A stretch of 64,000 nt of DNA, taken from Typha latifolia. Its lineage: Eukaryota > Streptophyta > Magnoliopsida > Poales > Typhaceae. This document shows, in pieces, positions 24,293 to 37,628 of the stretch. The position numbers and the translations under genes are program-made. Location of the stretch: NCBI GenBank assembly GCA_019914945.1, contig CM034107.1:1364001-1428000 (forward strand), given 5' to 3'. The notes beneath the pieces are model-generated. The model searched no databases and was not told where the DNA came from. It saw nothing but the letters and a program-made list of their open reading frames with translations. Within the stretch, counting starts at the first letter, position 1, and every line of letters starts with the position of its first letter.

Positions 24293-26079
24293 TCAACATG
24301 TAAATAAAACTGTAAATAGAACAAGAAATAATCCTGGCACACTCGCTGCCCTTCGTGTCCACGATGTCGCAAAACTAGCTTCAATCATGATATTAAACCT
24401 ACAAGTTGAGTTAGATGGATCGACATTAGTTACGGTTGCGAGGTGCGAAAAGTCGCAAGCCCTGTCATCCTGATCATTCTTCTGGTAATAGCTATTGAAT
24501 GCATATGAGACATTCCCTCTAGCATCCAGATCGCCACAGGAAGTCTTATACCCAAGACTTGTGCAGTCTGCATTGCCACATGCATAACTCACGCTATCTC
24601 CAATCTTTGCGTCGTCAATGCTCACCGAAGGCTTGAGCACACACCACTTCTTCTCCAAATACTTGACATTCTTGGCTCCAACTAAACCTCCAGAATTCAT
24701 TGAACTGAGATTGAGCTGGTACTTGGGTGTGCCATCATAGTAGAAGATACCCCAGTGCCTCTCAAAATTCCCTGGCTGAATGCTCTTGTCATCCTCATCG
24801 ATCAAGCTGAATAGATAGGCGTCGACCGGTCCAGGCCTTAACGGCGTCCCCTGGCCCGACGAGATGTGGGTCAAGAAGCCTTGATTGAATTGACTAGCAT
24901 ACTGAAGATTTGCATTAATGTCTCCATCAGTCGGCCAACCAATCTCACCAACGATGATAGAAAGATTACCATAACCATTCTTCCGCAAGGCGGCCACCAG
25001 AGTATCATGGTTAGCATCAAAGGTGTTTGTATACGTGATCGAGCCATCCACAATAGCACTCGCCGATCCTTGGAAGAAGGCGTAGTCCAGTGGGAAGTTA
25101 GGATCTTTGTAGAGACTGATGAAGGGATATATGTTGACAGTGAACGGGCCACCGTTGTCATTGAGGAATGTGACAATAGAGAGCACGAGATCATGGATGT
25201 CTGACCGGAAATCGCCGTCAGAAGGTTTTCCGCTCGGTGATTCATAGACGCCGGCGTTAAGGGGGACGGTGACTTTAACCTGACTGCTGAGCCCAGCTTT
25301 TATTAGAGCAGCCTGGATGTTCTGGAGAGCTGGAAAAGTAGTTTGAAGGTAGCTCCCATTGTAAGTTTGTAAGAGTGGCTCATTCCCTACTGCTACATAC
25401 CTATTGATTGATAAAAACAGACACAGATTTAATGGCATCAGGAGATCATACAATAATTTATAGGTCATGTTTCTTTAGCTAAAGGATGAATAAAATTCAG
25501 CAGCAGACTTCAGAGAGAGTTTTTCACATTACAATCAAAATGTTATGAATATAGCAAGGTAAAAATCTCATTCATATAAACACTGACTTGATTAATAGAT
25601 TGTTAGTGATCTTTCCTTGTCCATACCAAAAAAAAAGGGTTGTTACTCCTTAGAAATCCACAATAATACTAAGAAAGTAGTACCATAAATGAACATAATG
25701 CAAAGAATTTCACAGAGAGGATGATCAGCTAGAGAGGCAGTAACCTGACATCAACTCCATCATTGACATACTTGGATACATTCTTCGCCACCCAATTCTC
25801 CGCGGTCTTCTCGCTCGCTGCGAGGCCGGCGAGCAAATCATTCGGGATGCCGACCATCACCTGGATCCCAGACTTCTGCAAGGCATTCATGATCTCATCC
25901 TCAGCATCAAACAACTTCACCTTCTGGAATCCATTGTCCTTCAGCATCTGAACAACCGTATCAGGTGGCAAGGGGTGGCTTGCCTGAGTCCCCCAGTTCC
26001 CCCCAATCCCATTCACACACCTACACCCCACCAAACAAAGCCATGACACCACCTTGAGAAACCCAGTGAACCACCCCAT
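24293..26079 (-). CDS. Glucan endo-1,3-beta-glucosidase, GH17 with X8/CBM43 domain, GPI-anchored
   Basis: A cell-surface beta-1,3-glucanase, probably acting on callose in cell walls or at plasmodesmata. Minus-strand exons 26079-25745 and 25400-24293 code 480 aa. An N-terminal signal peptide (about 1-25, hydrophobic, ending near CVNG) is followed by the GH17 barrel with [14 protein letters not shown]. The catalytic acid/base is Glu119 in VGNEP and the nucleophile Glu264 in VGEIGWPT. An X8 domain (about 363-445) starts at KWCVLKP and has the conserved cysteines and an FNSYYQ motif. A hydrophobic C-terminus ending [10 protein letters not shown] fits a GPI attachment signal. The intron interrupts R|YVAVGNEP, a common position in this family. 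The start at 26079 is the first ATG; the in-frame codon two places upstream is GTG. Confidence 0.93.
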
Positions 26080-26812
26080 CTCCACACCAATCCAACTATG
26101 GAGTACTTCTCTTAATTCTACCCCTCAATCAAACTAACTAGAGCCCCAGAACTGGGACTAATAAAGCAGCCCAAAAGAGGAAAAGCACATATCATAAGTC
26201 TAAAGACAACAACAGAAGCAAAACCACAGGGGAAGCAATGAAAATAAAAGTTGCAAGAAGTGAAACACAAAAGCAGAGAGAGAGAGAGACCAATTCAGAC
26301 TTGGTGTCCTTTAGCTTGGAGACGGCCTTGTAAAGAAAAGAGCATTAAGAGAAAGGTGGACTGAGAAGAGTGGAAGGGGGAAAAGGATCTTGTTCTGAAG
26401 TGGGAGGTGAGTTGAAGTATCTATCTTTAGATTAAAATTTATGCTTACAAACGTACACTAGTAGTATAAATTGCTTGTAGAATGTTTACAAAAGTAGTAA
26501 TAGTTTAAGTTTTTAGTATCAGAATCAGAATGCGATCTTATCTAACAGTAGTGCTTGTGGGCAATGCTTTCTTCTTATCTTTATGATGAAGACTGACTTA
26601 ATTATAGGAGAACGAGAGCGTGAGAATGACAACATTTTCCTCTTTTTTTTCCTTCTTTGGATGAAATTTATATTTATATTTGTTCTTGTTTTGTTTTGTC
26701 TAGCTGAAGTCTTTGGAGTAAAAGACTTTTTAAAGAGGCAGTTAGTGGATGTTATACGTCACTGTGGAGGTGTTACAGAGTCAGCCTGATACGTAGCTAC
26801 TCTGACCACCAA

Positions 26813-26817
<5 letters not shown>

Positions 26818-26850
<33 letters not shown>
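26818..26850. repeat. (AT)n microsatellite
   Basis: An uninterrupted AT dinucleotide run of about 16 units. Confidence 0.95.
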
Positions 26851-26853
<3 letters not shown>

Positions 26854-27749
26854 ACAAAACCAACCCTCCTAAATATTTATTTTACGTCTCTAATATATTT
26901 TAAAATCTTAAATATGAGAGTAAATATGTTTTAGAAACCCACTGACTTATATACAAATTTTAATTTTTTTTAAAAAATCGTAAGTCGCTTAACTGAAAAT
27001 TGATTTATATAGAAATTTCTTTCTAAAACTTAGGCAATTTTTTTAGAAAATTTAAAAATTTTATGTATTTGATAAGTGATTTTTAAATACATCTAATCTC
27101 TTATGTAAGTTTAGAAAATAGATAAGATATGTAAAAAAACATTTTACTGAAAAATAAACACCTTATATTCTATCTTTTATCTCGCTGTATCTTACTTTGT
27201 AATATCTAAAAACATTTACCGGATAATTCTCTTTTAAAAATAAAAAACTAAAATATTTAAAATACCGCTAATTTGATCTTAAAATTTGGGTCCTTCTATT
27301 TTTACTTCAATCTTTACCAAAAACTATTCAATATCTATAGTTATTTTAATTCATCTATACAATAATCATTTATTAAAAAAAACTAATGTTGTTTTGAAGG
27401 CCTTAAACATTACAATACAGGGTTTCAATTATAAATATTTATATAATAGGACGTGAATAATAATAAAGTTTATAATAATCTTTTCACAAAACAACTAGAG
27501 ATATTAATGATAATAATTAAAGCATAAGCTAACTCTTATCTCTATCTAAAATTCTACACTAGTAGTTAATTGAAGCCAGCCACGTTCTTTTTGCATAGAA
27601 ATAATTGAAGCTCGTCATTTTGGTCGTGTCTTTATCATCCATTATCGAGAATTAAAGCATGCATTGCATATGGATGAACAAATTTATGTGGATGGCAACA
27701 ACCAACCAATATGTAAATAATGACAGACATAAGGGGCCATTCTCGTTAA

Positions 27750-27778
27750 AATAATAATAATAATAATAATAATAATAA
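27750..27778. repeat. (AAT)n microsatellite
   Basis: About nine uninterrupted AAT units in the same spacer. Confidence 0.9.
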
Positions 27779-27934
27779 AGTATATTTAAATAATCTTAAT
27801 ATTACCAAGCTTGTTATAAAAAATTCAAATTGAAAAATAACTGGGAGGATATTTATAAAATATCTATGTTTTGTGCCAAAGCCTGTTGGTATTTAGAGGG
27901 GTGGATACACCGAGTACAAACATGCACAAAGCCC

Positions 27935-27966
27935 AAAAAATAAAAATAAAAATAAAAATAAAAAAT
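27935..27966. repeat. (AAAAAT)n-type minirepeat
   Basis: Four to five hexamer units of TAAAAA type. Confidence 0.8.
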
Positions 27967-28273
27967 CTAATATTAGAATTTAGCGGCAATTGTGATATTT
28001 AAGAAGTTTTTTAAGGGCAATTATGTAACTTGACGGGGTCTGGACTGGACTAAGCCACATCCTAGAACGGTCCGAGATCCGTTTATTTGGACCGGTCTAG
28101 GCCCGGCCTGTGATTGGTTTAGCCTGGCCCGATCCACGAGCACCCCTTGTATCTATATATAAAAAAATATCTCTAGTTTTATTAATTCTGCAATATATCG
28201 ATTTCTCTAATCGTCTCGGTCTTCTACTAGGGTTTCTTCGATCGGAGAAGAGGAGATCGGAGAACCGGAAGCG

Positions 28274-31200
28274 ATGTACAACGGAATCGGGCTGCAGACG
28301 CCGAGGGGATCGGGCACCAATGGATACATCCAGACCAATAAGTTCTTCGTCAAGCCACGTCCTGGACCCAGCAAGTTCGGCGGCGGCGCCTCGGCCGGAT
28401 CCGGCGCCGGCGAGATGGCGTCGCGGAAACCCAACAAGGACATACTCGAGCACGACCGGAAGCGCCAGATCGAGCTCCGGCTGCTCGTCCTCCAAGAAAC
28501 CCTCGAGGACCAAGGGTACACCGAGACAGAGATCGCCGAGAAGGTCGATGAGGCGAGGAAAGCGCTCGAGGCCGAAGCAGCTGCCTCATCTGCAGGGGCG
28601 GATAGAAGCGGGGCAGACGAATCGCGTGGTTCCGCCAATAAGAGGTTTTGCTCGCTCACGTCGCTTCTGGCTGTCTTTCTACCGCTTTCTTGTTTGTAAA
28701 GTTGAGTTCTTGATAACTTCTTGGAAAATTTCGTGTTTTACTCTTATGGATTGTCATAATTTGGAAGATGAAACTGTGTAGGATTAAAGAATTTGTTTTA
28801 AAGAAGTCTCTTGACTTGAAAATTGCCATAATATGTTTTACTGAACTCAATCTTTTGTTAGCAAGAGTAGATCTTTAGCTATGTAGTTGTTGGATTAAGG
28901 TATGTTAAAACGTTTTGATGAATATTTCGGTGGTGCGCAGAATCATTTGAATAAAAGCAATAAGGAATCTCTTCTCAGCTTTATATGATATGTGTTTTAT
29001 GAGTTTAAGAGTTAATGGGTGAAGTTCCACTAGAATTTAATTGCAGTGAAATGGGTCTGATCGAATAAGCTTTGGGTGATTTCTAGTTGGCCTGGTCAAG
29101 TTTCTAGGGACTAATTTATGACTATAATTGTCTTATTGCACTTGAAGTGCTTTTTGTGTGATATAGTCGTAATGCTGACAAGTGTTAAATTAGTCTTCTG
29201 TTGCAGGAGTTGCTAAGTATGTATTAGAGAGGCTGAATCAATTGCAGAGCTCCAGTTTAAACTGGAGAAATAATTTAGGCTATTTGTTGCAGCATAATCT
29301 GCATGAGAACAGTGCATGACAAATGTTTCGACACAAACATGTGAGAGACAGAGGTTTATATGCTGGTATGCTTGAAGAGTATTAATAGGGTGTGGTAGTT
29401 TGCTAGTTATTCAGTGACTCAGCTTGTAAAGGAAATGAAGCATTACTTCTGTTTCAATTTCCACATACGAGATACTAGGCATCCAACTAGGTGGGACTTA
29501 AGTACAGCCTAGTAGTTGGTAGAGCGGAAGGCATTTTTTTCTTATTAAATGCTTATCAGAATGCTTGTCGGAACCTTGCCTTGAGTTTTTGAATGCTTGT
29601 TATGGTAACTTATTGATTAGTTCATTAGAGGGGCAAAATAAAATATGCATCTGATGTTGTGCCATGGTTATAAAATATATTTGTATAGTTATGGTTAGTT
29701 GGTGTCACTTATATTTTTAGATTTTCAGGTTTTCTGCCACGCAAAGCCATCACATTGCTGCACGGAAGGAGAAACAACTGGAGACCTTGAGAGCAGCCCT
29801 TGGGATAAAAGATGCGAATGAAACTTCTACAATTGAACATCAAGAGAAAAAGCAAGAGGAAGAAGAAAGTGATGTTGAATCTGGAGAACTGGTAGATGAG
29901 AAACATAAGAATCAAAATGAAGATCTGATGGATTCTGATGAGAAGCTAGAGAAGTATGATAATGAACATCGGGATTCCAAGAATAAGGGAGGCCTAGACC
30001 TGCATACTAAAGTTTCAAAGAATGTAGAAGAAAGGGGAAGGAAAGATGAGGGAGGCAAAAAATTCAGAAATGATGAGCCAAAACATCATGGCGATGATGT
30101 TAAAAAGGGCAAAGGTGGTAATGATTCTGAGAGTGATAGCAGTAGAAAATATGTTGGTGGAAAAGATAGGGGAAAGGGAAAGAGTTCTCTTGGGCGTGAT
30201 TCTAAAGATGATTTGGAGAACAAGAGTAGCAAGCTCCTAAAAAAGACATCTGAAAAGCAGGAAAGAAATGGTAAAAATCAGGAAACTAGTGATTCAGAGT
30301 CAGATAGTGATTCTGACAGGGAAGACAAGAGAAGAGAACACAAGTATCTCAAAAAGCACCAGAGGCATGGCACTGATTCAGAATCAGATAGCTATGCTCA
30401 GAAGAGTAAAAGATCAGTTGTGAGGCAAAAGGCAAAAAGTAGAAAGCATGATTCAGAGGATTCAGACTCTGGAACTGATAATGAAAGGAGAAATAGGAAA
30501 CAGATTGGGAAACGTAGCAGAGTCAGCAGAAGCAAGAGAAATGATTCCAAATCCAATAGTGAAGAGGAACATTCTGTCAAGTATAAGAAGTCTCGCAAGT
30601 CTACAAGAAGGCGTGGTAGTGATACTGACAATGATTCTGAATCTGATAGGGAAAAGGACCGCTCAGTCAGGTACAAGAAATCTACTAGAAGGGATGGTAG
30701 TGACAATTCTGAAAATGATGAAGACAATGGAAAGGAGAAACTTGGCAAGCACAAGAGAAAGGATGAAGCAAAGTATTTGGAAACTGACAGACAAAAGAAA
30801 AATGCCATTGATCTTAAAAAACATAAGGAAAGCAGCAAAAGACATGATTCTGAGGACTCAGATTATGACATTGGTGATAGAGAGGACAAAAGAAGTCATA
30901 CCAAACCAAGCAAAAGGCATGCAAACTACGAATCTGACTCCAGCAAGGAGAAGAGAAATACAGACAAAAAGTTGAGTGATCATTCCAAATCAAGGGGAGT
31001 TACTAAAGAGAATGAGGAACGTAACATAGAAAAGAAGAGGCGGAATGATACAGGTCATGAGAGCTCTGATACTAATAGTGGAGAGGAAGATAACCGCAAA
31101 CATGCTGTCATGCACGGAAGCTCTGGAAATAAGCAAGAATCAGCGAGTGATGACAGTGAAAGCCAGAGCTCTGCTTTTAGTAGTAGCGACACAGATTCTG

Positions 31201-31838
31201 ATCTTAGCGTCATGAACAATAAAGAGAAACACGAGAGAAGAAAGTTAGACAAAGGTGTTTTTCGTACAAGTTCTGAGAAGAATGACAAACAGCACATTTC
31301 TGCTTCAGTAGAACATAGCTCTCGTCGTAAGACTGAAAGAGAGGAGGATGATCGGATAACTAGAAGTGCTTATGATAATGAAACTAGAAAGAGAGAAATC
31401 TCAGACACCAGAAGGAAATTTGAGAGAAGTAGCTGGGTTGAAGGAAGACAAGAAAGTAAGGATGCTGATGTTCATGGAAGACAAGATGGAAGGGAAAAGA
31501 GAAAAGTCGAGGGCGATGACCTTGCTGCCAATGTGAAAAGTTCCAAGTTCAGAACCGATGATTCAATAGAGGACAAGAGGAAGGAGAAGGAAAGCAGAGG
31601 AAATAGGGAATATAATCATGGAAGTCGGGAGGATCAAAGAGATGACCTTCCGAAGAATGGAGGCACACGGTCGTCGAAAAATTACTTCATCGAGGATGAG
31701 GATAGGAGCAGAAAGCGCAGCATAGATGAAGAAAGGTATGATTCTAAGAGGGCCCGATATGAAGACTCACGGCATCATTCTAGGAGGGACAGATATGATC
31801 ATCATTATTCTGAAGAAGGCAGACACTCACGACAATGA
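28274..31838 (+). CDS. CWC21/SRRM2-like spliceosome-associated protein with a long charged, serine-rich tail
   Basis: The N-terminus MYNGIGLQTPRGSGTNGY is the conserved start of Cwc21/SRm300 proteins, which sit at the catalytic centre of the spliceosome and contact Prp8 and Snu114. Coding exons 28274-28644 and 29729-31838 join within an Arg codon (AG|G) and code 826 aa. A cwf21 domain spans about 55-100 (KPNKDILEHDRKRQIELRL onwards), with a following helix RKEKQLETLRAALG. The remaining 690 residues come from one long exon rich in Asp, Glu, Ser, Lys and Arg, with repeated DSESDSD-like and SKRHDSEDSD-like units, probably disordered and phosphorylated. This resembles the SR-rich tail of metazoan SRRM2 more than the short yeast Cwc21. 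A leader is likely at 28160-28273. Confidence 0.87.
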
Positions 31839-33305
31839 GGCTGTGGACATCTCTTAAATGGTAAGCGTCATGTACCTCCACATCTACAATAGCATGGGGA
31901 AGGGGTTGAATTAGAACTCTTTGAACATGTGAACTTATTTTGACATAATTCATTGGTCGTTGGGGCTTGTTAAACTTGAAATTATGAAAACCTTGCTGGC
32001 AGATAGGTTAAATACTGAAAGCAATCAAATGCCCTATAAGATTACCTTAGATATGCAGATTTCAATTTTTTTTTCCAGCAATGCTTATTTGGACCTGGCT
32101 CAACATGGAGCTGAATGGAGGATTAAGAATTTATATAGCGAACAAGAGATTGTTGTTTTCTAGTATTATATGCTTCAAATTAGGAACAGTTGCTAGTAAC
32201 TCTATTGCGGCGAAAGTTTTGTATCTTTAGGTGGTATCCATCCTTTTGTTCTTCATGATTTGACAATCCAACTGTTTCCCTTTCTTCTGCAGGTATGCCA
32301 TGTATTCTTCCATGGAGTTTGCTTGGAATGATAAATCACGGTAGAAGCATCTTGGGTTCGTCAGTGCTGTTGTGGCTGCAAACTATGCTTGTTTTAGACT
32401 TAATTATGATGTATCATAACATGTTTGTATTTCCAGCATGTATTAAGATGTTCCTTTGAGACTAATCACTTGTGTGCCATGTTATTACGTGATCCCAAGA
32501 GGGTGACTGGAACAACTTTTCTATCTTGGTATGTGATGCTATTTTCAATTTTCTGACAGACTATTAAAGAAAGTAAACTTCTATCAATAGAAGGAGCATT
32601 CTTGTGGAGTCATTCTATTGTCAGTTTCTCTGCTTTAGCTCAAGGATGTCGAGTATGTTCTACAGCTATCTACTTGCAGAGCATCAACAGACGAGATTTG
32701 AGATTCAATAATGCATCCAAGAATTTCACTAGGATTTGGCTGCAAATTGCAGGAAAAAAGTTTGTGTGCCCACAAGCAGCATAAAAGAAGATGAAAATTT
32801 TTACCTAACACACAAATGACTGATTGCGATTTAAGTACAACATCTGCCTAACATTGTGATTGTATACTTGCTACACAAACAGTGTAGAAGAGAGTATGTG
32901 TAACCTGCCTCGGTTGCCGAGATCTGTGATTAACAAATCTTGCTGTAATGTGAAATGCTCCTGTAATGTAATACACCTGTTGAATTCTGCATGTCATAAT
33001 TGTCTGCAGAGTATAGTCACAAAATCTTCGTGGCTGTAGTATTTTCTCTGGTGAATAAGGAACGCGTACTATATTACATGGCTCTATACCTGGAAGGAAA
33101 AAATTTAATGACATGAGTTGCAAACATTGCAAGGGTTACGAAAGACTACAGAAATCAGAAAAGTAAGCAGTATTATTGTCACAATATGGTTTTGAATATG
33201 ACTAACCATTCGCTGTTCCATATTTGAAAAGCTCAACGAGGTTAGAAAAACAATAATAATATGTAAATCACAGAACAGAGTAAATGATGTTACCTAAGTT
33301 TCTTT
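31839..33305. other. 3' UTR of CWC21-like gene and 3' flank of transporter gene
   Basis: 1.5 kb between convergent genes. A donor-like GGTAAGCG near 31859 and a TTCTTCTGCAG acceptor ending at about 32292 could bound an intron in the 3' UTR. No further coding region recognised. Confidence 0.45.
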
Positions 33306-36242
33306 TTAGTTCAACTCGATTACAGTGTCAGTCAATCTACGCCCGCTTGTTTCGAAAGGGAAGAACAAGACAGCCATCCCTGAAATGAATAGTACAAGTT
33401 CAAATACAAGTACTGCGGTCATCTGATGACAACCATGTACCAAACCAACAGCCACAAGTGGGCATAGGATTCCACCAATTCTCCCAACTGAGCTTGCAAC
33501 ACCAATACCAGTTGTTCTTACTGATGTAGGGTATATCTGATAAAGGGAAAAAGAAAACAAAGAATTTAAGAGGTAGATTAGAACAAGGGATGTGCATTAC
33601 CACCTTTGCAACAAGATGTAGTCAAACTTATAAGCTCGCAGAAATTAAAGAACTTTTGCACACATGGAATCCTTTTTTTCCCCCTTCTCTCTATTCTATT
33701 AAAATCATGTCCTGCCCAGTGCCTACTAGTTAGCAAGTGAAAAAAGAGAGGTTAAAAATCAAGGATTTTTATGCCACATGACAGGGTTTGTTAACCTCGT
33801 GTAGACACAACCTTAAAATCTTGAAAGGTTAGGATCCACATGATTCTCACATCTATCACCTATTTTTGGGGTTCATTCAAGAAAAAATTAATTATAAAGC
33901 TAAATCCTGTCTTAAAAGATCCTACTAAATGACAAACTTAAGAAAATTGAACAAGGTAGCTAACTTAAATTCTGCATCATTAATAGAGCCTAAAAGAGGC
34001 ATGAGGTATACAAGCTAGAGAACATATATTGCAGGCAGGAGGATGTATGTTGATCACAATAGAGATATGAAAATGTAGTTAAGCAAACAGTCAGTTTCCA
34101 CAGAAAAGTGATTAGGATAATTGTACTAGAAAATTTTCATTGTAGTGTTCTTAAATGTAAAATGATCAGCACATAAAACATTATGTGTTAATGTAAATAC
34201 TCTTAATTCAGTTTTGCATGTTCACTTTTATCTACTACCGTAACCACCTATTTAAAAGTTACTCTTTTACATTTAAACAAGCAAAAATAAACAACAGTAT
34301 CAATATCTGAATGACTGAATTTCTTTGCTAACCTCTGGAGCATATATGTATACAACATTGAAGCTTGCTGAGATGCAAACTCGAGCTCCAAACAGGAAAG
34401 CTGTTGTTAATGCTGCTGTCTGATGAAATACCAATGGAATTAAGCAAATGCAACTAATGAAAAGCATGGAAGACATCGAAAGTTTCCGACCAATCCTATC
34501 CACAGTTACAGCTGATAGAAGAAGCCCTGGAACCTCTGATTACACAAACAAGAATAGAAAATTTAGAAACACAGAAACTGCATATGCTTATTAATTTTTC
34601 TTTTCTGAGGAGAATGTGTCTAGGTTTTATAACACACCTGCAAAGGTGGAGATAAACACATCTTTGTATAAGCTAACGTCATTGGAGTGGCTTGGTTGCA
34701 TCTCTTTTGATGCACATGTGCTATGTCCATTACTTAGCTCAGTAGTCAGTAAAACAATACCATAATATGAAAATGCATTTCCAAAGAAAACCACCCAAAG
34801 AAGAAGAGTTGATCTGAATAAGTTTGGTGTTAAAAGCCTTAAAATAGCCTTGATGCCTCCAATTTTAGAATCTACATCATCATCGATGCTATTGTGCTCC
34901 ATAGAAACCAAATGTGCGGATTCACAAGAATCAGAAACTTCATCAAACTCAATTTTGTAATCAGAAACAAGCTTGCCGGAGGGAAGCGTTACATGATTTA
35001 CTCTGGCCACCCTTTCCAAAATATCCATTGCATCGTTTATTCTTCCTTTCATGCATAGGTATCTTGGTGACTCAGGTGTGACAGAATAGAACAGGAGCAG
35101 AAGAAAAGAAGGTAAAGCAGACAAAACTAGCAACCATCTCCAGCCAAATTTAGGCATAACAGCCTGCAAAAAATGTTGGTGAAAGATTAGATACTTCTTC
35201 TTTTTTTGACAAACCAGGCCTCAAGGATTAGATACTTAAATTGGTATAAAGTAAATTCAGATTGAGTTAGATGGATGCTGCATGATTGGACTTAGAACAT
35301 TCCAACCATTAGTTGGCTTTATTTAATAACAGAATGTCCAGAAATCAACTCTTTGTAATCTTAGGCCTAAATCTAGAGATACACTATTCTCCACCACCAA
35401 TAGACGCTACATAATGTAGAGAGAGCATTTTTTAGAATGTACTGGTTCTATTACATTGAAGAGAATGGAAATGAACTAACATAACACTAACCATGATGCC
35501 AAAACATAATGCAGTGAGATTGACTTTCAAAAGCTTATCTCCTATAGAAATTGGAGTTGGAGCAGAAAGTCATACCCATGCAAGGGAAGCCTCCATGATA
35601 GTGCCAATAGTCCAAAAGGCTGAAAATATCACCATCCAAGTCCCCCGATTTGTAGCAGGAATGAACTCCAAAAACCAAGACGAAAGTACAGGTCCTCCTC
35701 CCAACCCAATACCAACCACAAATCTTAGAAAAATCAAACATATGTAATTGGGAGCAATTGAACTTAAGAGACCAGCTCCACTAGTTATAAGGGCTGTGAA
35801 AAGAAAACCCTTCCTGGAATTACAAGACACAAGATACATGAATCTAGTATGAAGTTTCCCAATTGAGGTGCAAAACAATAAACATTGTGCATATATCCTA
35901 CAGGTAATATATATCGCACACACACCAACAATGTATGTAATGCAGTATGATAATAAAATGCCAAAAATGGACCTGCCTCCTTCCGTAGTTGTCTGAAACA
36001 ATTCCCCAAGTATAAGCACCTAATAGCATCCCAACAAAAACAACACTTGTGATCATACTCTCTTGGTGAGAAGAAAGCTCCCACTGTAACTGCAATGATG
36101 GCCCTATGAATGAAAGAAGCATCATTTCCATTGCTTCTGCAACCCAACCCATCCCAGCATATGCGAGCACAAAGATTTGGAAGTTACCAAATCCCAAAGA
36201 CATGAGTGCTTCATCCACTGTATAACTAGATCCATCTCCCAT
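33306..36242 (-). CDS. NiaP/OCT7-type MFS transporter (organic cation/carnitine or nicotinate transporter)
   Basis: A major facilitator protein of the plant OCT7 group; the Arabidopsis member At3g13050 transports nicotinate. Five minus-strand exons: 36242-35977, 35813-35576, 35163-34638, 34535-34333 and 33536-33306; 487 aa. MFS hallmarks are [12 protein letters not shown] in the loop after TM2 and VDRIGRK in the matching position of the second half. About 12 membrane segments are visible, with a long acidic cytosolic loop between the halves (near 225-265, containing [11 protein letters not shown]). [22 protein letters not shown] is the typical TM10-11 motif. Joining exon 1 to exon 2 in frame with the conserved RRKG requires a GC donor at 35976-35975. 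A GT-AG alternative four bases away would give RRQG. Substrate is inferred from family only. Confidence 0.87.
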
Positions 36243-37628
36243 CTGCGAATACCCAAAAAATGTCTAAGATCACTCATATTTTGTTATATCGATCTAATGA
36301 CCATTGTTCTATCCGAGTGATAAAATTTATCATTACTGGGTCATGTATAATCATAAATATTTGGACTTTGAACAAATTGCGAGTAGCAACCGCAGAAATA
36401 ACTGCACAAACTCTTAGATCCAATAAAAGTTTTCTTCATTCACGAGTCCAAATACAATTCTTGCATAATGATCAAAATAACTGAGGAAATATATCAAACA
36501 GGTGAAGCACAAAATAAAACTTACAAAAGAATAAGAAAAAGAGATTTAAAGAACTAATTAATGAATTGGGGGATAGATGAACGAGCAGAGATTGCAAGTC
36601 ATACAGTCGATATCCTTTAGCTTAACGCGGCGAAAGATTCATTGCCTGCTTCGGGTCGCCCAAAAGGAACGAAATAGAACAGAAGGGGGTGTACATTTGA
36701 CCATTTAAAAAGTCAATCTTGGCAACCGCTACGGCCTACGGGCAAAATGGATCCCAGAAAATCTCAGGCCGGCTTGTGAGTTGCAGGACTCGCCATACTG
36801 GCCCAATTAGGGCCCATCTCTCTCTCTCTCAGCTTAGAGAACTGGATTCATTGTGGGCTGATCCAATGCAAGTCAGTTCGGCTGCGCCAACCCCGAGAAC
36901 ATTAATCATGAACCGCACCTACTCTAATCATGCAAATCCCTTTGTATTCAACTTTGGATGATCATGATCAATGTGTTGTCGCACAGACATATAGATTGAC
37001 CCACACAGAATAAGATATCTAGTCGGCTCAAACTCAGCTCATAGAAAATAAGATATCTAGTCTCCTTGTAGGATTCTTGTCTTCAACAAGATTTAGTTAA
37101 TAGTCAATGACAATGACAGTTGATTCAGTTAAAAAAAAACGTCAATTATCAAAATATTTATAATGATAATAATAATAATAATAATAATAATCAGCAGTGC
37201 CAATTTTGCAAATTTTATCACACAATTTGCAAGAACATCGTATCAGGCGTTGACAGTATAGAAAAGTTAAATGGATCAAAAATACAAAGAATTGGTTCTG
37301 GATAACAGAGAAGAAGACGAATAGCAAATCATGCAGCTTCTTTATTCAACTCTCTGTGGCTGATCATATGTATGAACAGTAAGTATATACACAAATATGC
37401 CACATTACGCCTCTACATATATGTTTCTTCTAAGTCTAGCTCGCCGTCTTCATCACTGAAAATGGTAAGCCTTTGTTACAAGTTCAATACATTGACAATC
37501 ATAACTTAAGACACCATCATGCAGAGCCCACCATGATAGTCAAAAATAGATAAATACGCACAAAAGAAGACATCCTATTATTACATGAGGCATACTCTTC
37601 CCTAAACTAATGCGCGTCGAGGAACACT
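36243..37628. other. Intergenic: transporter promoter and PP2C 3' flank
   Basis: The likely transporter 5' UTR and promoter lie at about 36550-36850, GC-richer with a CT run. An AAT microsatellite follows at 37161-37191. A pair of AATAAGATATCTAGT words, about 39 bp apart near 37010 and 37050, is a small local duplication. No gene seen. Confidence 0.5.
37161..37191. repeat. (AAT)n microsatellite
   Basis: About ten AAT units, slightly imperfect at the left edge. Confidence 0.9.

Larger units (their letters stand above)
26080..28273. other. Divergent intergenic spacer rich in microsatellites
   Basis: 2.2 kb between the glucanase (-) and the CWC21-like gene (+). It holds the glucanase leader (with a GA run near 26277), long AT-rich DNA, and three simple repeats listed separately. 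The last 200 bp, GC-richer from about 28030, are the likely CWC21 promoter and 5' UTR. Confidence 0.5.

Noticed and set aside
29495..29530. tRNA D-arm-like word (AGTTGGTAGAGCGGA)
   Set aside because: No acceptor stem, anticodon arm or T-arm could be built around it; it lies in an intron and is probably chance or an old tRNA-derived scrap.
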